64,000 nucleotides of DNA, taken from assembly GCA_044361595.1 (NCBI GenBank), contig JBIKIN010000002.1, positions 186,001 to 250,000 on the forward strand, given 5' to 3'. The notes below the pieces were generated by a model. It saw only the letters and a list, made by a program, of their open reading frames with translations, made no database searches and was not told where the DNA came from. Shown one piece after another: positions 16,566-25,479 of this stretch. This DNA comes from Pseudopedobacter sp044361595. Its GTDB lineage: Bacteria > Bacteroidota > Bacteroidia > Sphingobacteriales > Sphingobacteriaceae. Both the position numbers and the translations under genes were made by a program. Positions within the stretch are counted from its first letter, which is position 1. Each line of letters opens with the position of its first letter.

Positions 16566-17801
16566 ATGGAGAGTATTAATCTAATCGATTCATTTCAAGA
16601 GTTTAAAGACTTCAAGAATATAGACAGACCAACAGTAATTAGCGTACTGGAAGAAGTTTTTCGTAGTATGTTACGTAAGCGTTTTGGTACAGATGAAAAC
16701 TGTGATGTAATTGTTAACCCAGATAACGGAGATTTAGAGATTTGGAGAACAAGAACAGTAATGGAAGATGGTTTTTCTGAAGATGATGACTTAGAAATAG
16801 AATTAGCTGATGTTCGTAAAATTGATCCAGATTTAGAAGTTGGCGATGATTTTATTGAACAGATTACTTTAGAAAGCTTTGGAAGAAGAGCCATTTTAGC
16901 TGCTCGTCAAACGCTAGTTTCTAAAATATTAGAATTAGAAAAAGACGAAATTTTCAAAAATTACAAAGATAGAGTTGGTGAAATTGTAACTGGAGAAGTT
17001 TACCAAGTTTGGAAAAAAGAAACCTTGGTATTAGACGATGAAGGTAACGAATTAATTTTACCAAAAACTGAACAAATCCCTGCGGATTATTTCAAAAAAG
17101 GTGATTCTGTTAGAGCAGTTGTTTATAAAGTAGAAATGCTGAATAGCAACCCTAGAATTATTATCTCTAGAACAGCTCCAGAATTTTTACAAAGACTTTT
17201 TGAACTTGAAGTGCCAGAAATTTTTGATGGTTTAATTACGATCAAAAATATCGTTCGAGAACCAGGAGAAAGAGCAAAAGTTGCAGTAGAATCTTATGAC
17301 GATAGAATTGACCCTGTTGGTGCCTGCGTAGGTATGAAAGGTTCAAGAATTCATGGTATTGTTAGAGAATTAAGAAACGAAAATATTGATGTAATTAATT
17401 TTACAAATAATATTTCATTATATATACAAAGAGCTTTATCTCCTGCGAAAATTACTTCTATTAAATTAGATGATGAAACCATGAGAGCTGCTGTTTACCT
17501 AAAACCAGATCAAGTATCATTGGCGATAGGAAGAGGTGGACATAATATTAAATTAGCCGGAAAATTAACTGGATACGAAATTGACGTATATCGTGAGTCT
17601 TCTGAAGAAGAGGAAGATGTTGATTTAGAAGAATTCTCAGACGAAATTGACGGTTGGATAATTGATGAATTTAAGAAAATTGGTTTAGATACTGCAAAAA
17701 GTGTAATCGCACTATCTGTGGCCGATTTAGTAAAACGTACGGATTTAGAAGAAGAAACTATTGAAGAAGTGCTTGGAATTTTACGTTCTGAGTTCGAATA
17801 G
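16566..17801 (+). CDS. nusA: Transcription termination/antitermination factor NusA
   Basis: A 411-residue NusA. Domains in order: N-terminal polymerase-binding domain (residues 1-130, with RPTVISVLEEVFRSMLRKRF), S1 domain (about 135-200, VGEIVTGEVYQVWKKETLVL), KH1 (GACVGMKGSRIHGIVREL, about 255), and KH2 (LAIGRGGHNIKLAGKLTGYEIDV, about 322). An acidic stretch and a helix-hairpin-helix-like end (SVADLVKRTDLEEETIEEVL) follow; the two acidic repeats of E. coli are absent, usual for this phylum. It binds RNA polymerase and modulates pausing and termination. Second gene of the rimP-nusA-infB operon. Confidence 0.96.
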   Translation: MESINLIDSFQEFKDFKNIDRPTVISVLEEVFRSMLRKRFGTDENCDVIVNPDNGDLEIWRTRTVMEDGFSEDDDLEIELADVRKIDPDLEVGDDFIEQITLESFGRRAILAARQTLVSKILELEKDEIFKNYKDRVGEIVTGEVYQVWKKETLVLDDEGNELILPKTEQIPADYFKKGDSVRAVVYKVEMLNSNPRIIISRTAPEFLQRLFELEVPEIFDGLITIKNIVREPGERAKVAVESYDDRIDPVGACVGMKGSRIHGIVRELRNENIDVINFTNNISLYIQRALSPAKITSIKLDDETMRAAVYLKPDQVSLAIGRGGHNIKLAGKLTGYEIDVYRESSEEEEDVDLEEFSDEIDGWIIDEFKKIGLDTAKSVIALSVADLVKRTDLEEETIEEVLGILRSEFE

Positions 17802-17865
17802 TTTTTGTTTTGTACTAATAAACGTACTTTTGTTTTATAATACTGGTAAAGAAATAGAAGATTAA

Positions 17866-20850
17866 ATGTCAGAAGACAAAAATTTAGGAATACTAAAAGT
17901 TGCAAAAGAGCTAAACATTGGCTTAAATACTATTGCCGATTTTTTAAATGGTAAAGGTTTTAAGGTAGACGCTAAGCCTAATACTAAGCTTAGTGGCGAT
18001 ATGTATAATGCCCTTTTAAAAGAATATCAAGGCGATAAAATCCTCAAAGAGGAGGCTAAAAGCATCGTTATTGGGAAAATTCGTCGTGATGACGCAAATA
18101 TTGTGATTGATTCGACTGAAACTCATTCAGCTCAATCGCAAAAAGTTGAAGAAGAACAAGAAGAAATTTTAATCAAAAATACAGGCGCTTCAAGCGCTCC
18201 AGTTGTTGCGTCTGCACCTGTAGCTTCTACTCCATCTCCTGTTGTTGAAAAACCAGTAGAAAACAATACTCCTGGAGTTAAAATTATTGGTAAAATAGAC
18301 TTAGACAGCTTAAATTCTAAAACTAGACCAGACAAAAAGGCTAAAGAAACACCAAAACAAGAAATTGTTGTAGAAAAGCCAAAAGAAGTTGTAAAGGAAG
18401 AAGTTATTGTTCCTAAGCCAGTGGTTGAAGAAAAACCAATAGAAATTGTAGCTAAAGAAGTTGTAAAGGAAACAGCAAAGGAAACATTAAAGGTAGAAGT
18501 AAAGACTGAAGAGATAAAAGTAGAAAAGGAAATTAAGGTAGTAGAAAACACTATTTCAATTGAAGCACCTACTCCACCAGCAGAAGAAGACGATGAAGTA
18601 ATTAGAGCTAAAGCTAAGCAGCTAACTGGCCCTAAGGTAATAGGAAGAATAGAATTACCCGTTAATAAAAGAAAAGATCAGCCTGTTGCATCATCCTCTA
18701 ATCCTAACACAGCAGATAATAAAAGAAAACGTAAAAGAAAACCAGCCGGACCAGGAAATCCAGGGCAAAGCAGTAATCAAAGACCAAACGGTGGTGGAAA
18801 CCCAAATGGTGGACAAAGTGGACAAAGACCTCCACATGTGGCAGGCGGACCAGCAAGAAATAACCAAAATAACCCTGCTCCACAAGGCGGCAGACCTGCA
18901 CATAAAAGAGGGCAACCAGTTCCCCCAAAGGCAGAACCTACAGATAAAGAAATTCAAGATCAGATTAAAGCAACGCTTGCTAGATTAAGTGGAGCTGGAA
19001 AATCTGGAAAATTTGCACAACGTTCTAAATTACGTCGTCAGAAAAGAGATGATGTTGCTGCCAATGCAGAAGAAAGAGCAATGGCAGAGGATATGGAATC
19101 TAAAGTATTGAAGACAACAGAGTTTGTTACTGCAAACGAGTTGGCTACAATGATGGATGTGTCTGTAAACGAAATTATTGCAACCTGTATGAGTTTAGGT
19201 TTATTTGTGTCTATTAATCAAAGATTAGATGCTGAAACTTTAACCATTGTAGCTGACGAATTTGGTTACGAAATACAGTTTGTAGGAGCAGAAGAAGAAG
19301 AAATTAACCTAGAACAAGCAGATGAAGAAGGAGATTTAATACCTCGTTCTCCAATTGTTACAGTAATGGGTCACGTAGATCATGGTAAAACATCTTTATT
19401 AGACTTTGTAAGAAAAGCCAATGTAATAGCTGGCGAAGCTGGTGGAATTACGCAACATATTGGTGCTTATGAAGTAATGGTAGAAGGCGATAAAAGTATT
19501 ACTTTCTTAGATACTCCAGGTCACGAAGCGTTTACAGCCATGAGGGCTCGTGGTGCTAAAGTAACCGACGTTGCAATTATTGTAATTGCAGCAGATGATA
19601 CTGTGATGCCACAAACAACAGAAGCAATTAACCATGCTATGGCAGCAAATTTACCTATCGTATTTGCTTTCAATAAAATGGATAAACCAGGTGCAAATCC
19701 TGATAAAATACGTGAGCAATTATCAGCCATGAATATTTTAGTAGAAGAGTGGGGTGGTAAATACCAAACTCAAGAAATTTCTGCTAAATCAGGGATGAAT
19801 ATTGATAAGCTATTAGAAAAAGTATTGTTAGAAGCTGAATTATTAGAACTTAAAGCTAATCCTGATAAGAGAGCGGTAGGTACAGTAATAGAAGCGCAAC
19901 TTGATAAAGGTAGAGGTTATGTCGCTACAGTACTAGTAGAGGCAGGAACTTTAAGAGTGGGTGATCCTATTTTAGCAGGTTCTTACAGTGGTAGAGTAAA
20001 AGCTTTATATAATGAGAGAGGTGCTAGAGTAGAACAAGTTGGACCAGCGCAACCAGTACAAGTGTTAGGTTTCCAAGGTGCTCCACAAGCCGGAGATCGT
20101 TTTAACGGGGTTGAAAGCGAGCCAGAAGCAAGAGAAATTGCTAACAAACGTCTTCAATTACAACGCGAACAAGGTTTACGTACTCAGAAACATATTACAT
20201 TAGATGAAATTGGTCGTCGTTTAGCGATTGGTAACTTTAAAGAGTTAAACATTATTATTAAAGGTGACGTGGATGGATCTGTTGAAGCATTATCAGATTC
20301 ATTACAAAAACTATCTACTGAAGAAATTCAAGTTAAAATTGTTCATAAAGCAGTGGGTCCAATTTCAGAATCAGATGTTTTATTAGCAACCGCTTCTGAT
20401 GCAATCATTATTGGTTTCCAAGTACGTCCATCGGCAGGTGCTCGTAAATTGGCCGAAGCAGAACAAATTGATGTAAGACTTTACTCTATTATTTACAAAG
20501 CTATTGACGAGATTAAGGCTGCAATGGAAGGTATGCTTGCTCCAGAATTTGAAGAGAAAATTGTTGCAAACGTAGAAATTAGAGAGACTTTCAAAATTAC
20601 TAAAGTAGGTACAATTGCAGGTTGTATGGTATTAGACGGAACTATCCATAGAAATAGTAAAATCCGTATCATTAGAGAAGGTGTTGTAGTCTATACAGGC
20701 GAATTAGAATCTTTAAAACGATTCAAAGACGATGTAAAAGAAGTTAACAGAGGTTATGAGTGTGGTTTAAACATTAAAGGTTATAACGATATTCAGGTTA
20801 ATGACATAGTAGAAGCATACGAACAAGTAGAAGTTAAGAGAAAACTTTAA
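17866..20850 (+). CDS. infB: Translation initiation factor IF-2
   Basis: A 994-residue GTPase that places initiator tRNA on the ribosome. The N-terminal IF2 helical domain is at about residues 1-50, then a long Lys/Glu/Val/Pro-rich linker (50-260) and a Gly/Asn/Pro/Gln-rich basic linker (280-360), both of low complexity. The G domain carries GHVDHGKTS (near 501), DTPGHEAF and FNKMDKPGAN, followed by domains II, III and C2 (VSGSVEALSD-like DVDGSVEALSD near 801; VGTIAGCMVLDG near 920). Length is typical for Bacteroidota, which have extended linkers. Third gene of the operon; a strong terminator follows it by 20 bp. Confidence 0.97.
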   Translation: MSEDKNLGILKVAKELNIGLNTIADFLNGKGFKVDAKPNTKLSGDMYNALLKEYQGDKILKEEAKSIVIGKIRRDDANIVIDSTETHSAQSQKVEEEQEEILIKNTGASSAPVVASAPVASTPSPVVEKPVENNTPGVKIIGKIDLDSLNSKTRPDKKAKETPKQEIVVEKPKEVVKEEVIVPKPVVEEKPIEIVAKEVVKETAKETLKVEVKTEEIKVEKEIKVVENTISIEAPTPPAEEDDEVIRAKAKQLTGPKVIGRIELPVNKRKDQPVASSSNPNTADNKRKRKRKPAGPGNPGQSSNQRPNGGGNPNGGQSGQRPPHVAGGPARNNQNNPAPQGGRPAHKRGQPVPPKAEPTDKEIQDQIKATLARLSGAGKSGKFAQRSKLRRQKRDDVAANAEERAMAEDMESKVLKTTEFVTANELATMMDVSVNEIIATCMSLGLFVSINQRLDAETLTIVADEFGYEIQFVGAEEEEINLEQADEEGDLIPRSPIVTVMGHVDHGKTSLLDFVRKANVIAGEAGGITQHIGAYEVMVEGDKSITFLDTPGHEAFTAMRARGAKVTDVAIIVIAADDTVMPQTTEAINHAMAANLPIVFAFNKMDKPGANPDKIREQLSAMNILVEEWGGKYQTQEISAKSGMNIDKLLEKVLLEAELLELKANPDKRAVGTVIEAQLDKGRGYVATVLVEAGTLRVGDPILAGSYSGRVKALYNERGARVEQVGPAQPVQVLGFQGAPQAGDRFNGVESEPEAREIANKRLQLQREQGLRTQKHITLDEIGRRLAIGNFKELNIIIKGDVDGSVEALSDSLQKLSTEEIQVKIVHKAVGPISESDVLLATASDAIIIGFQVRPSAGARKLAEAEQIDVRLYSIIYKAIDEIKAAMEGMLAPEFEEKIVANVEIRETFKITKVGTIAGCMVLDGTIHRNSKIRIIREGVVVYTGELESLKRFKDDVKEVNRGYECGLNIKGYNDIQVNDIVEAYEQVEVKRKL

Positions 20851-20870
20851 GCTTAAATAATTTCGTGAAA

Positions 20871-20905
20871 AAAAAATCCGTTTGTTAAACACAAACGGAT
20901 TTTTT
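20871..20905 (+). terminator. Intrinsic terminator of the infB operon
   Basis: AAAAAATCCGTTTGT (20871-20885) pairs perfectly with ACAAACGGATTTTTT (20891-20905) around a TAAAC loop, ending in a T-run. Confidence 0.92.
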
Positions 20906-20946
20906 GTTTTATATATAAATTATTTAGCTTATACATTTAATTTTTT

Positions 20947-21069
20947 TAGGGCTATATTGCGTTAACGACAGAAAAGGCAGCTTTTTTTGCACTTGCCATT
21001 TAGCAAATAGCAAAAAAACTACAGTGCCCGCCTGACCGGACGGGCAGGGATGGCGTGTTTAAACGCCCA
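20947..21069. repeat. GC-rich palindromic intergenic repeat, copy C
   Basis: The stretch holds GGCAGCTTTTTTTGC and the nearly complementary GCAAAAAAACTACAGTGCC, then a GCCCG/CGGGC hairpin (21027-21046) and GGGATGGCGTGTTTAAACGCCC. It starts with TTAGGGC like copy A and ends CGCCCAAA like copy B. No coding potential is seen. Confidence 0.5.
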
Positions 21070-21100
21070 AAATATCTCTCGATAAAAAAAGCTAATAAAA

Positions 21101-21886
21101 CTATCTCCCTACAGTTCCGGCAACACCATAAAAACCACTTCCGTTTATGTAGGGGTCGGTATTGTTAATATGATAATGGTAGATGCCTTGAGGATAATCT
21201 TCAGTTTTATTAAAATGCCCATGAAACTCGTCTAACATTTCATTTGTAACATCTTTACCTTTCTCTTGCGGACCGTAAACCGGAAAGCCATCTAATAAAA
21301 AACCTAAAAGAGCGGCTTTGTTCAATTTTACGGTAGTTAAATAAGTTGGCTCTACATGATAATGGTAATCTCCTCTTTGTGCTGGATGACCAAGATACTG
21401 ATCGAAACTTCTGGCTTCTGTTGATAGCGACCTATTTGGTCCAGCATATTGATTAAACAATGGTACACCATTTACAGCAACACCTATTGGCCCTAATGGT
21501 GTTGGTCGGTGTGTTTCTGATTTAACAGGATTCAAAGGAATTTTGAAAGTATAATTTATAGCAGTAATCTGGTTCGGATTTTTAAAAAATTTGTACCCTG
21601 CAAAGGTTAGTTCTTTCTTAAAATCCTGATAAAGTGGATTGTCTTTTTGAAAATATACACTTTCGTGATCGGGCACACCATTAGTCTTAATGTAAATGTA
21701 ATTACCATCACTAGTTATATTATTTGCTCCGTAAATTTTTTGATAAACAGACGGAATATCATTAGCATTATTTCGCTTTAGCAAACTTTCTATGTTTACA
21801 TTATCAAATAAATAATTAGTAGCAAAAACCGATAAAACCACCTGAGTGATTATTGAGAAAATGCTTGAAAATCTTTTAAATCTCAT
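21101..21886 (-). CDS. YHYH-domain protein, probably exported
   Basis: A 261-residue protein with an N-terminal hydrophobic segment (about residues 10-25, FSIITQVVLSVFATNYLF). The YHYH domain follows: NYTFKIPLNP, GPIGVAVNGVPLFNQYAGP, RGDYHYHVEPTYL near residue 178, LLDGFPVYGPQ, and PQGIYHYHINNTDPYINGS near the end. The paired YHYH motifs and the GVAVNGVPLF and DGFPVYG segments define the family. Its biochemical role is not established; the His clusters suggest metal binding. It is alone on the minus strand between the infB operon and the GH97 gene. Confidence 0.85.
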   Translation of the reverse strand: MRFKRFSSIFSIITQVVLSVFATNYLFDNVNIESLLKRNNANDIPSVYQKIYGANNITSDGNYIYIKTNGVPDHESVYFQKDNPLYQDFKKELTFAGYKFFKNPNQITAINYTFKIPLNPVKSETHRPTPLGPIGVAVNGVPLFNQYAGPNRSLSTEARSFDQYLGHPAQRGDYHYHVEPTYLTTVKLNKAALLGFLLDGFPVYGPQEKGKDVTNEMLDEFHGHFNKTEDYPQGIYHYHINNTDPYINGSGFYGVAGTVGR

Positions 21887-22036
21887 ACTAAATAAAATTA
21901 TATTATTTAAAACTATATACGCTTATAGTGTACCAAACCTTCGTTAAAAAAATAATATTTCAAAATACAATCATAATCTAATATCTTTGAATTAATTGTT
22001 TAAGGCAATTTCTGTAAAACCAATTAATAAAAAATC

Positions 22037-24181
22037 ATGAAAAAAATATTTTTAGTCTTAAATTTTGTATTTATTTCTGTGCTTTTAAGTGCGCAAGAAT
22101 TAAAATCTCCAAATGGAAATATTACATTATTTTTTGAGTTAAACAACAATGGTTCACCAACTTATAAATTAAACTTTAAGAACAAACCTGTTGTAAAAAC
22201 AAGTAAATTAGGCTTAGAATTAAAAAATGATAAGCAATCTTTAATGGATAATTTTCTAATTTTAAAAACGCAAACGTTTGCGCTAAATGAAGATTGGAAA
22301 CCTGTTTGGGGAGAGGTTAAAACCATCAAAAATAATTATAACGAGTTAGCCGTAACACTAAATCAGAAAGTGACGGACAGAATAATGATTATCAGATTTA
22401 GACTTTTTAACGAAGGTTTAGGCTTTAGATATGAATTTCCTCAGCAACAGAACTTAGGTCATTTTATCATTAAAGAGGAACATAGTCAATTTGCTATGGC
22501 AGGCGATCATACCGCTTTCTGGATTCCGGGAGATTACGATACTCAAGAATACGATTTTACCACCTCAAAATTATCAGAAATTAGAGGATTAATGACTGCC
22601 TCAATCACAAGTAATGTATCTCAAACATCCTTTTCAAAAACTGGCGTACAAACATCATTAATGATGAAAACAGCTGATGGCCTTTACATTAATATTCATG
22701 AAGCTGCATTGATAGATTATTCTTGTATGCATTTAAATTTAGACGATAAGAATATGGTGTTTGAATCGTGGTTAACACCAGATGCCATCGGCGATAAAGG
22801 TTATTTATTAGCGCCTGCAACAAGTCCGTGGCGAACAGTTATGGTTAGTGATGACGCTAGAGATGTTATTGCATCTAAAATGATTTATAACCTAAACGAA
22901 CCTTGTAAAATTGAAGATACATCGTGGATAAAACCTGTAAAATATATGGGTGTTTGGTGGGAAATGATTACTGGAAAAAGTTCTTGGTCTTATACAGATG
23001 AAAATGCTGCTGTAAAATTAGACCAAGTAGATTATACCAAACTAAAACCAAATGGTAAACATGGTGCAACTACAGAAAATGTAAAAAAATACATTGATTT
23101 TGCTGCTGCTAACGGTTTTGATGCCTTATTAGTAGAAGGCTGGAATGTGGGATGGGAAGACTGGTTTGGGCATTTTAAAGATTATGTATTTGATTTTGTT
23201 ACGCCTTACCCAGATTTTGATGTTAAAGGGATAAAAGATTATGCAAAATCTAAAAACATTAAAATGATTATGCACCACGAAACTTCTGGAGCTATCAGAA
23301 ATTACGAAAGGCATATTGATACTGCTTATAAATTTATGAAAGCCAACGGTTACGATGCTGTAAAAAGTGGTTATGTGGGTAGCATCGTTCCTGTGGGGCA
23401 AAATCATTACAATCAACATGTGGTAAACCATTACCAATACGCTATTGAAAAGGCTGCCGATTATAAAATTATGGTAAATGCACATGAAGCCATAAGACCT
23501 ACCGGTATTGCCAGAACTTACCCAAATTTAATTGGAAACGAATCTGCCAGAGGTACCGAGTATCAAGCATTTGGAGGCTCTAAGCCTAACCATGTTACGC
23601 TTCTTCCTTTTACAAGATTATTAGGTGGCCCAATGGATTACACCCCTGGAATTTTTGAGATGGATATAAGTAAATTGAACCCCAATAATAATTCACACGT
23701 TAACAGCACCTTAGCAAATCAGTTAGCCCTGTATTTAACCATGTATAGTCCGCTACAAATGGCTGCAGATTTACCAGAAAACTATACCCGCTTTGCAGAT
23801 GCATTTCAATTTATTAAAGATGTGGCAGTAGATTGGGACGATAGTAAATACTTAGAAGCAGAACCAGGAGAGTATATTACTGTTGCTAGAAAAGCTAAAA
23901 ACTCTAATAATTGGTTTTTGGGTAGTGTAGGTGGCAACAATTCCAGAACCTCTAATATCAGTTTTGATTTTTTAGATGCCGATAAAACCTACATTGCAAC
24001 AATTTATGCCGATGCCAATGACGCTAATTACAAAACAAATCCACAGGCATATATCATAAATAAGTTTGTGGCAAACAGTAAATCTAAGTTAAGTCAGTTT
24101 GTTGCAGCTGGTGGCGGATATGCAATCAGCCTTATACCTGCTGATAAAACAGCCATTAAAGGATTGAAGAAATTAAAATAG
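22037..24181 (+). CDS. Glycoside hydrolase family 97 (SusB-like alpha-glycosidase)
   Basis: A 714-residue periplasmic enzyme with signal peptide ending at VLLSAQ. The family 97 layout is complete: N-terminal beta-sandwich (to about 270), TIM barrel with MHHETSGAIRNYERH near residue 411, SGYVGSIVPVGQNH, VNAHEAIRPTGIARTYPN near 478 and IGNESARGTEYQAFGG near 498, and a C-terminal beta domain. Glutamates in HHETSG, NAHEA and GNESARG are where the inverting SusB group has its calcium-, water- and proton-handling residues, so alpha-glucosidase is likelier than the retaining alpha-galactosidase group. It would trim alpha-linked sugars released by the neighbouring locus. Strand and position place it at its left border. 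Confidence 0.9.
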   Translation: MKKIFLVLNFVFISVLLSAQELKSPNGNITLFFELNNNGSPTYKLNFKNKPVVKTSKLGLELKNDKQSLMDNFLILKTQTFALNEDWKPVWGEVKTIKNNYNELAVTLNQKVTDRIMIIRFRLFNEGLGFRYEFPQQQNLGHFIIKEEHSQFAMAGDHTAFWIPGDYDTQEYDFTTSKLSEIRGLMTASITSNVSQTSFSKTGVQTSLMMKTADGLYINIHEAALIDYSCMHLNLDDKNMVFESWLTPDAIGDKGYLLAPATSPWRTVMVSDDARDVIASKMIYNLNEPCKIEDTSWIKPVKYMGVWWEMITGKSSWSYTDENAAVKLDQVDYTKLKPNGKHGATTENVKKYIDFAAANGFDALLVEGWNVGWEDWFGHFKDYVFDFVTPYPDFDVKGIKDYAKSKNIKMIMHHETSGAIRNYERHIDTAYKFMKANGYDAVKSGYVGSIVPVGQNHYNQHVVNHYQYAIEKAADYKIMVNAHEAIRPTGIARTYPNLIGNESARGTEYQAFGGSKPNHVTLLPFTRLLGGPMDYTPGIFEMDISKLNPNNNSHVNSTLANQLALYLTMYSPLQMAADLPENYTRFADAFQFIKDVAVDWDDSKYLEAEPGEYITVARKAKNSNNWFLGSVGGNNSRTSNISFDFLDADKTYIATIYADANDANYKTNPQAYIINKFVANSKSKLSQFVAAGGGYAISLIPADKTAIKGLKKLK

Positions 24182-24190
24182 AAAATAATA

Positions 24191-24225
24191 TTCTCCATTG
24201 GCTTAGATTTTAAGCTAATGGAGAA
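24191..24225 (+). terminator. Hairpin after the GH97 gene, left twin
   Basis: TTCTCCATTGGCTTA (24191-24205) pairs with TAAGCTAATGGAGAA (24211-24225) with one G-U pair. No T-run follows, so it may mark a 3' end by processing. An almost identical hairpin follows the GH88 gene at 52144-52182. Confidence 0.6.
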
Positions 24226-24315
24226 ATTACCCTATTTTAAAATTTTAGGCAACTAAAAAGCACTTAAATGTTTATACCTGTTTATTAAAAATATAAACTC
24301 ACAACTACCTATTTA

Positions 24316-24377
24316 ATTGATAAACATCAAAATAAATTGAAACAATTAATCATAGTATTGACACTTATAATAATCTC
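24316..24377 (+). promoter_or_regulatory. Relic direct-repeat operator before the decayed gene
   Basis: Three TTGA cores with G at 24319, 24339 and 24360, that is spacings of 20 and 21 bp. The second and third units match those upstream of the 27.9 kb gene (ATTGAAACAAT..ATC and TTGA.ACTTA.AATAA), at the same distance from the start codon (about 90 bp). Confidence 0.5.
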
Positions 24378-24449
24378 CCTGTAGAAGTAAAGTTGTTTTT
24401 TTGGATAACCATATAAAATCATTAAACCAATATGATTTTAGTCCAAATC

Positions 24450-24580
24450 ATGAAAATACTTTTTACTAAAATCTTAATTATTTAATTTAACTATCAATTA
24501 AACGCACAATTTAATCCAGGTAATTAAGCTATACTTAGATATGGAGATGGTAGTGCACCGTTATTCAATTCAACTCTTTT
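24450..24580 (+). pseudogene. Decayed third copy of the T9SS-secreted protein family
   Basis: From ATG 24450 one frame reads MKILFTKILII, stop, FNYQLNAQFNPGN, stop, AILRYGDGSAPLFNSTL. This matches the starts of the two intact proteins at 27856 (AQFVPGNLAVLRYGDGTSAL) and 29667 (AQFVAGNLAVLRYGDGSAAL), including the signal-peptide region. Two in-frame TAA codons (24483 and 24525) stand where the family has leucine or hydrophobic residues, each one change from TTA. The similarity fades near 24580, before the convergent PhyH gene, so about 500 codons are lost. The upstream direct repeats are also kept. I read this as the stump of a third paralogue cut by the change that placed the PhyH cassette here. 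Confidence 0.8.
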
Positions 24581-24594
24581 TAACCTAAATTTCC

Positions 24595-25476
24595 TTATTT
24601 TGTATAAATTAACGGAAAAAATTGTCCTTCCATAAGCTTTCCTTCTTTTATAGCAGGTACACCTTTTAATAAGATATCGTCAGAATTGGATTTTGTACCA
24701 TCCGCAAAAACATTCAGTACAAAAGCTCTTCTGGCGTGTTCAGAATTATTAGCGTATGAACCATGAACCATTAAAGGATGATGAAAAGTTGCGTACCCTT
24801 TCTTAAGTTCTATTGGAACAGGGTTAAAGTTTTGTTTCTGCTCTTCATTTAAAAAATCCCATAAACCATTCATATCACCTGCTAAATTTGGTTTATCCAA
24901 TAATCCCCAATTATGGCTTTTAGGCACATAATACAAACATCCATTTTCTATTGTCGCGTTATCTAAGCCCACCCAACAGGTTAAGTGCTGAATTGGGCCT
25001 GTTCTTGTCCAATAAGAATAATCTTGATGCCATGCTACTACACCACCATGTTTTGCAGGCTTACAAAACAACTGATCATGCCAAAAACGAACACCTCTAT
25101 CACCTAATAATTGACTAGCTGCCATCACAAAAGCAGGATTCCAAATTACATCATGAAATCCCTCAGTAATACGCCAAGCTCCTAAGGCATGTAAAAGTAC
25201 CGTATCAGGATCTGAAGATTCGTTACTATGAAATTCATAAAAAAGATGATGTGCAGGATGATTAGGATCAATGATTTCAGCTAGCTCTTTATCTAAATGT
25301 TCTATTTGATAATCGTTTAACAGCTTAATGTTGCTTAAATAGCCAAATTCATCAAAAAAGCTAAGCTGTTCTTTTGATAAACGATATTGGCTCCATTCAG
25401 AAGCTGTTTTTGGCCATTTGAAAAGGTCAGATACCAATTGATGGTATTTTGATAAATCTTTAATTGCTTTTTCCAT
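24595..25476 (-). CDS. Phytanoyl-CoA dioxygenase (PhyH) family protein
   Basis: A 293-residue Fe(II)/2-oxoglutarate-dependent dioxygenase. The iron-binding facial triad is visible: HQDYSYW near residue 150 (His-x-Asp) and MVHGS near 235 (distal His), with the 2-oxoglutarate-binding arginine in ARRAFVLNVF. FWHDQLFCKP before the HxD pair and GCLYYVPKSHNWG after it are common in the family. No signal peptide, so cytoplasmic. Substrate unknown; members hydroxylate many small molecules, including sugars and lipids. It starts 3 bp after the isomerase-like gene, so the two form one operon divergent from an AraC regulator. Confidence 0.88.
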   Translation of the reverse strand: MEKAIKDLSKYHQLVSDLFKWPKTASEWSQYRLSKEQLSFFDEFGYLSNIKLLNDYQIEHLDKELAEIIDPNHPAHHLFYEFHSNESSDPDTVLLHALGAWRITEGFHDVIWNPAFVMAASQLLGDRGVRFWHDQLFCKPAKHGGVVAWHQDYSYWTRTGPIQHLTCWVGLDNATIENGCLYYVPKSHNWGLLDKPNLAGDMNGLWDFLNEEQKQNFNPVPIELKKGYATFHHPLMVHGSYANNSEHARRAFVLNVFADGTKSNSDDILLKGVPAIKEGKLMEGQFFPLIYTK

Positions 25477-25479
25477 AAT

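Noticed and set aside
18132..18988. Open frames on the opposite strand and in another frame of infB.
   Set aside because: They coincide with the low-complexity linkers of IF-2, where biased codons keep other frames open; the translations are Ser/Thr/Phe or Gln/Lys rich and lack domains.
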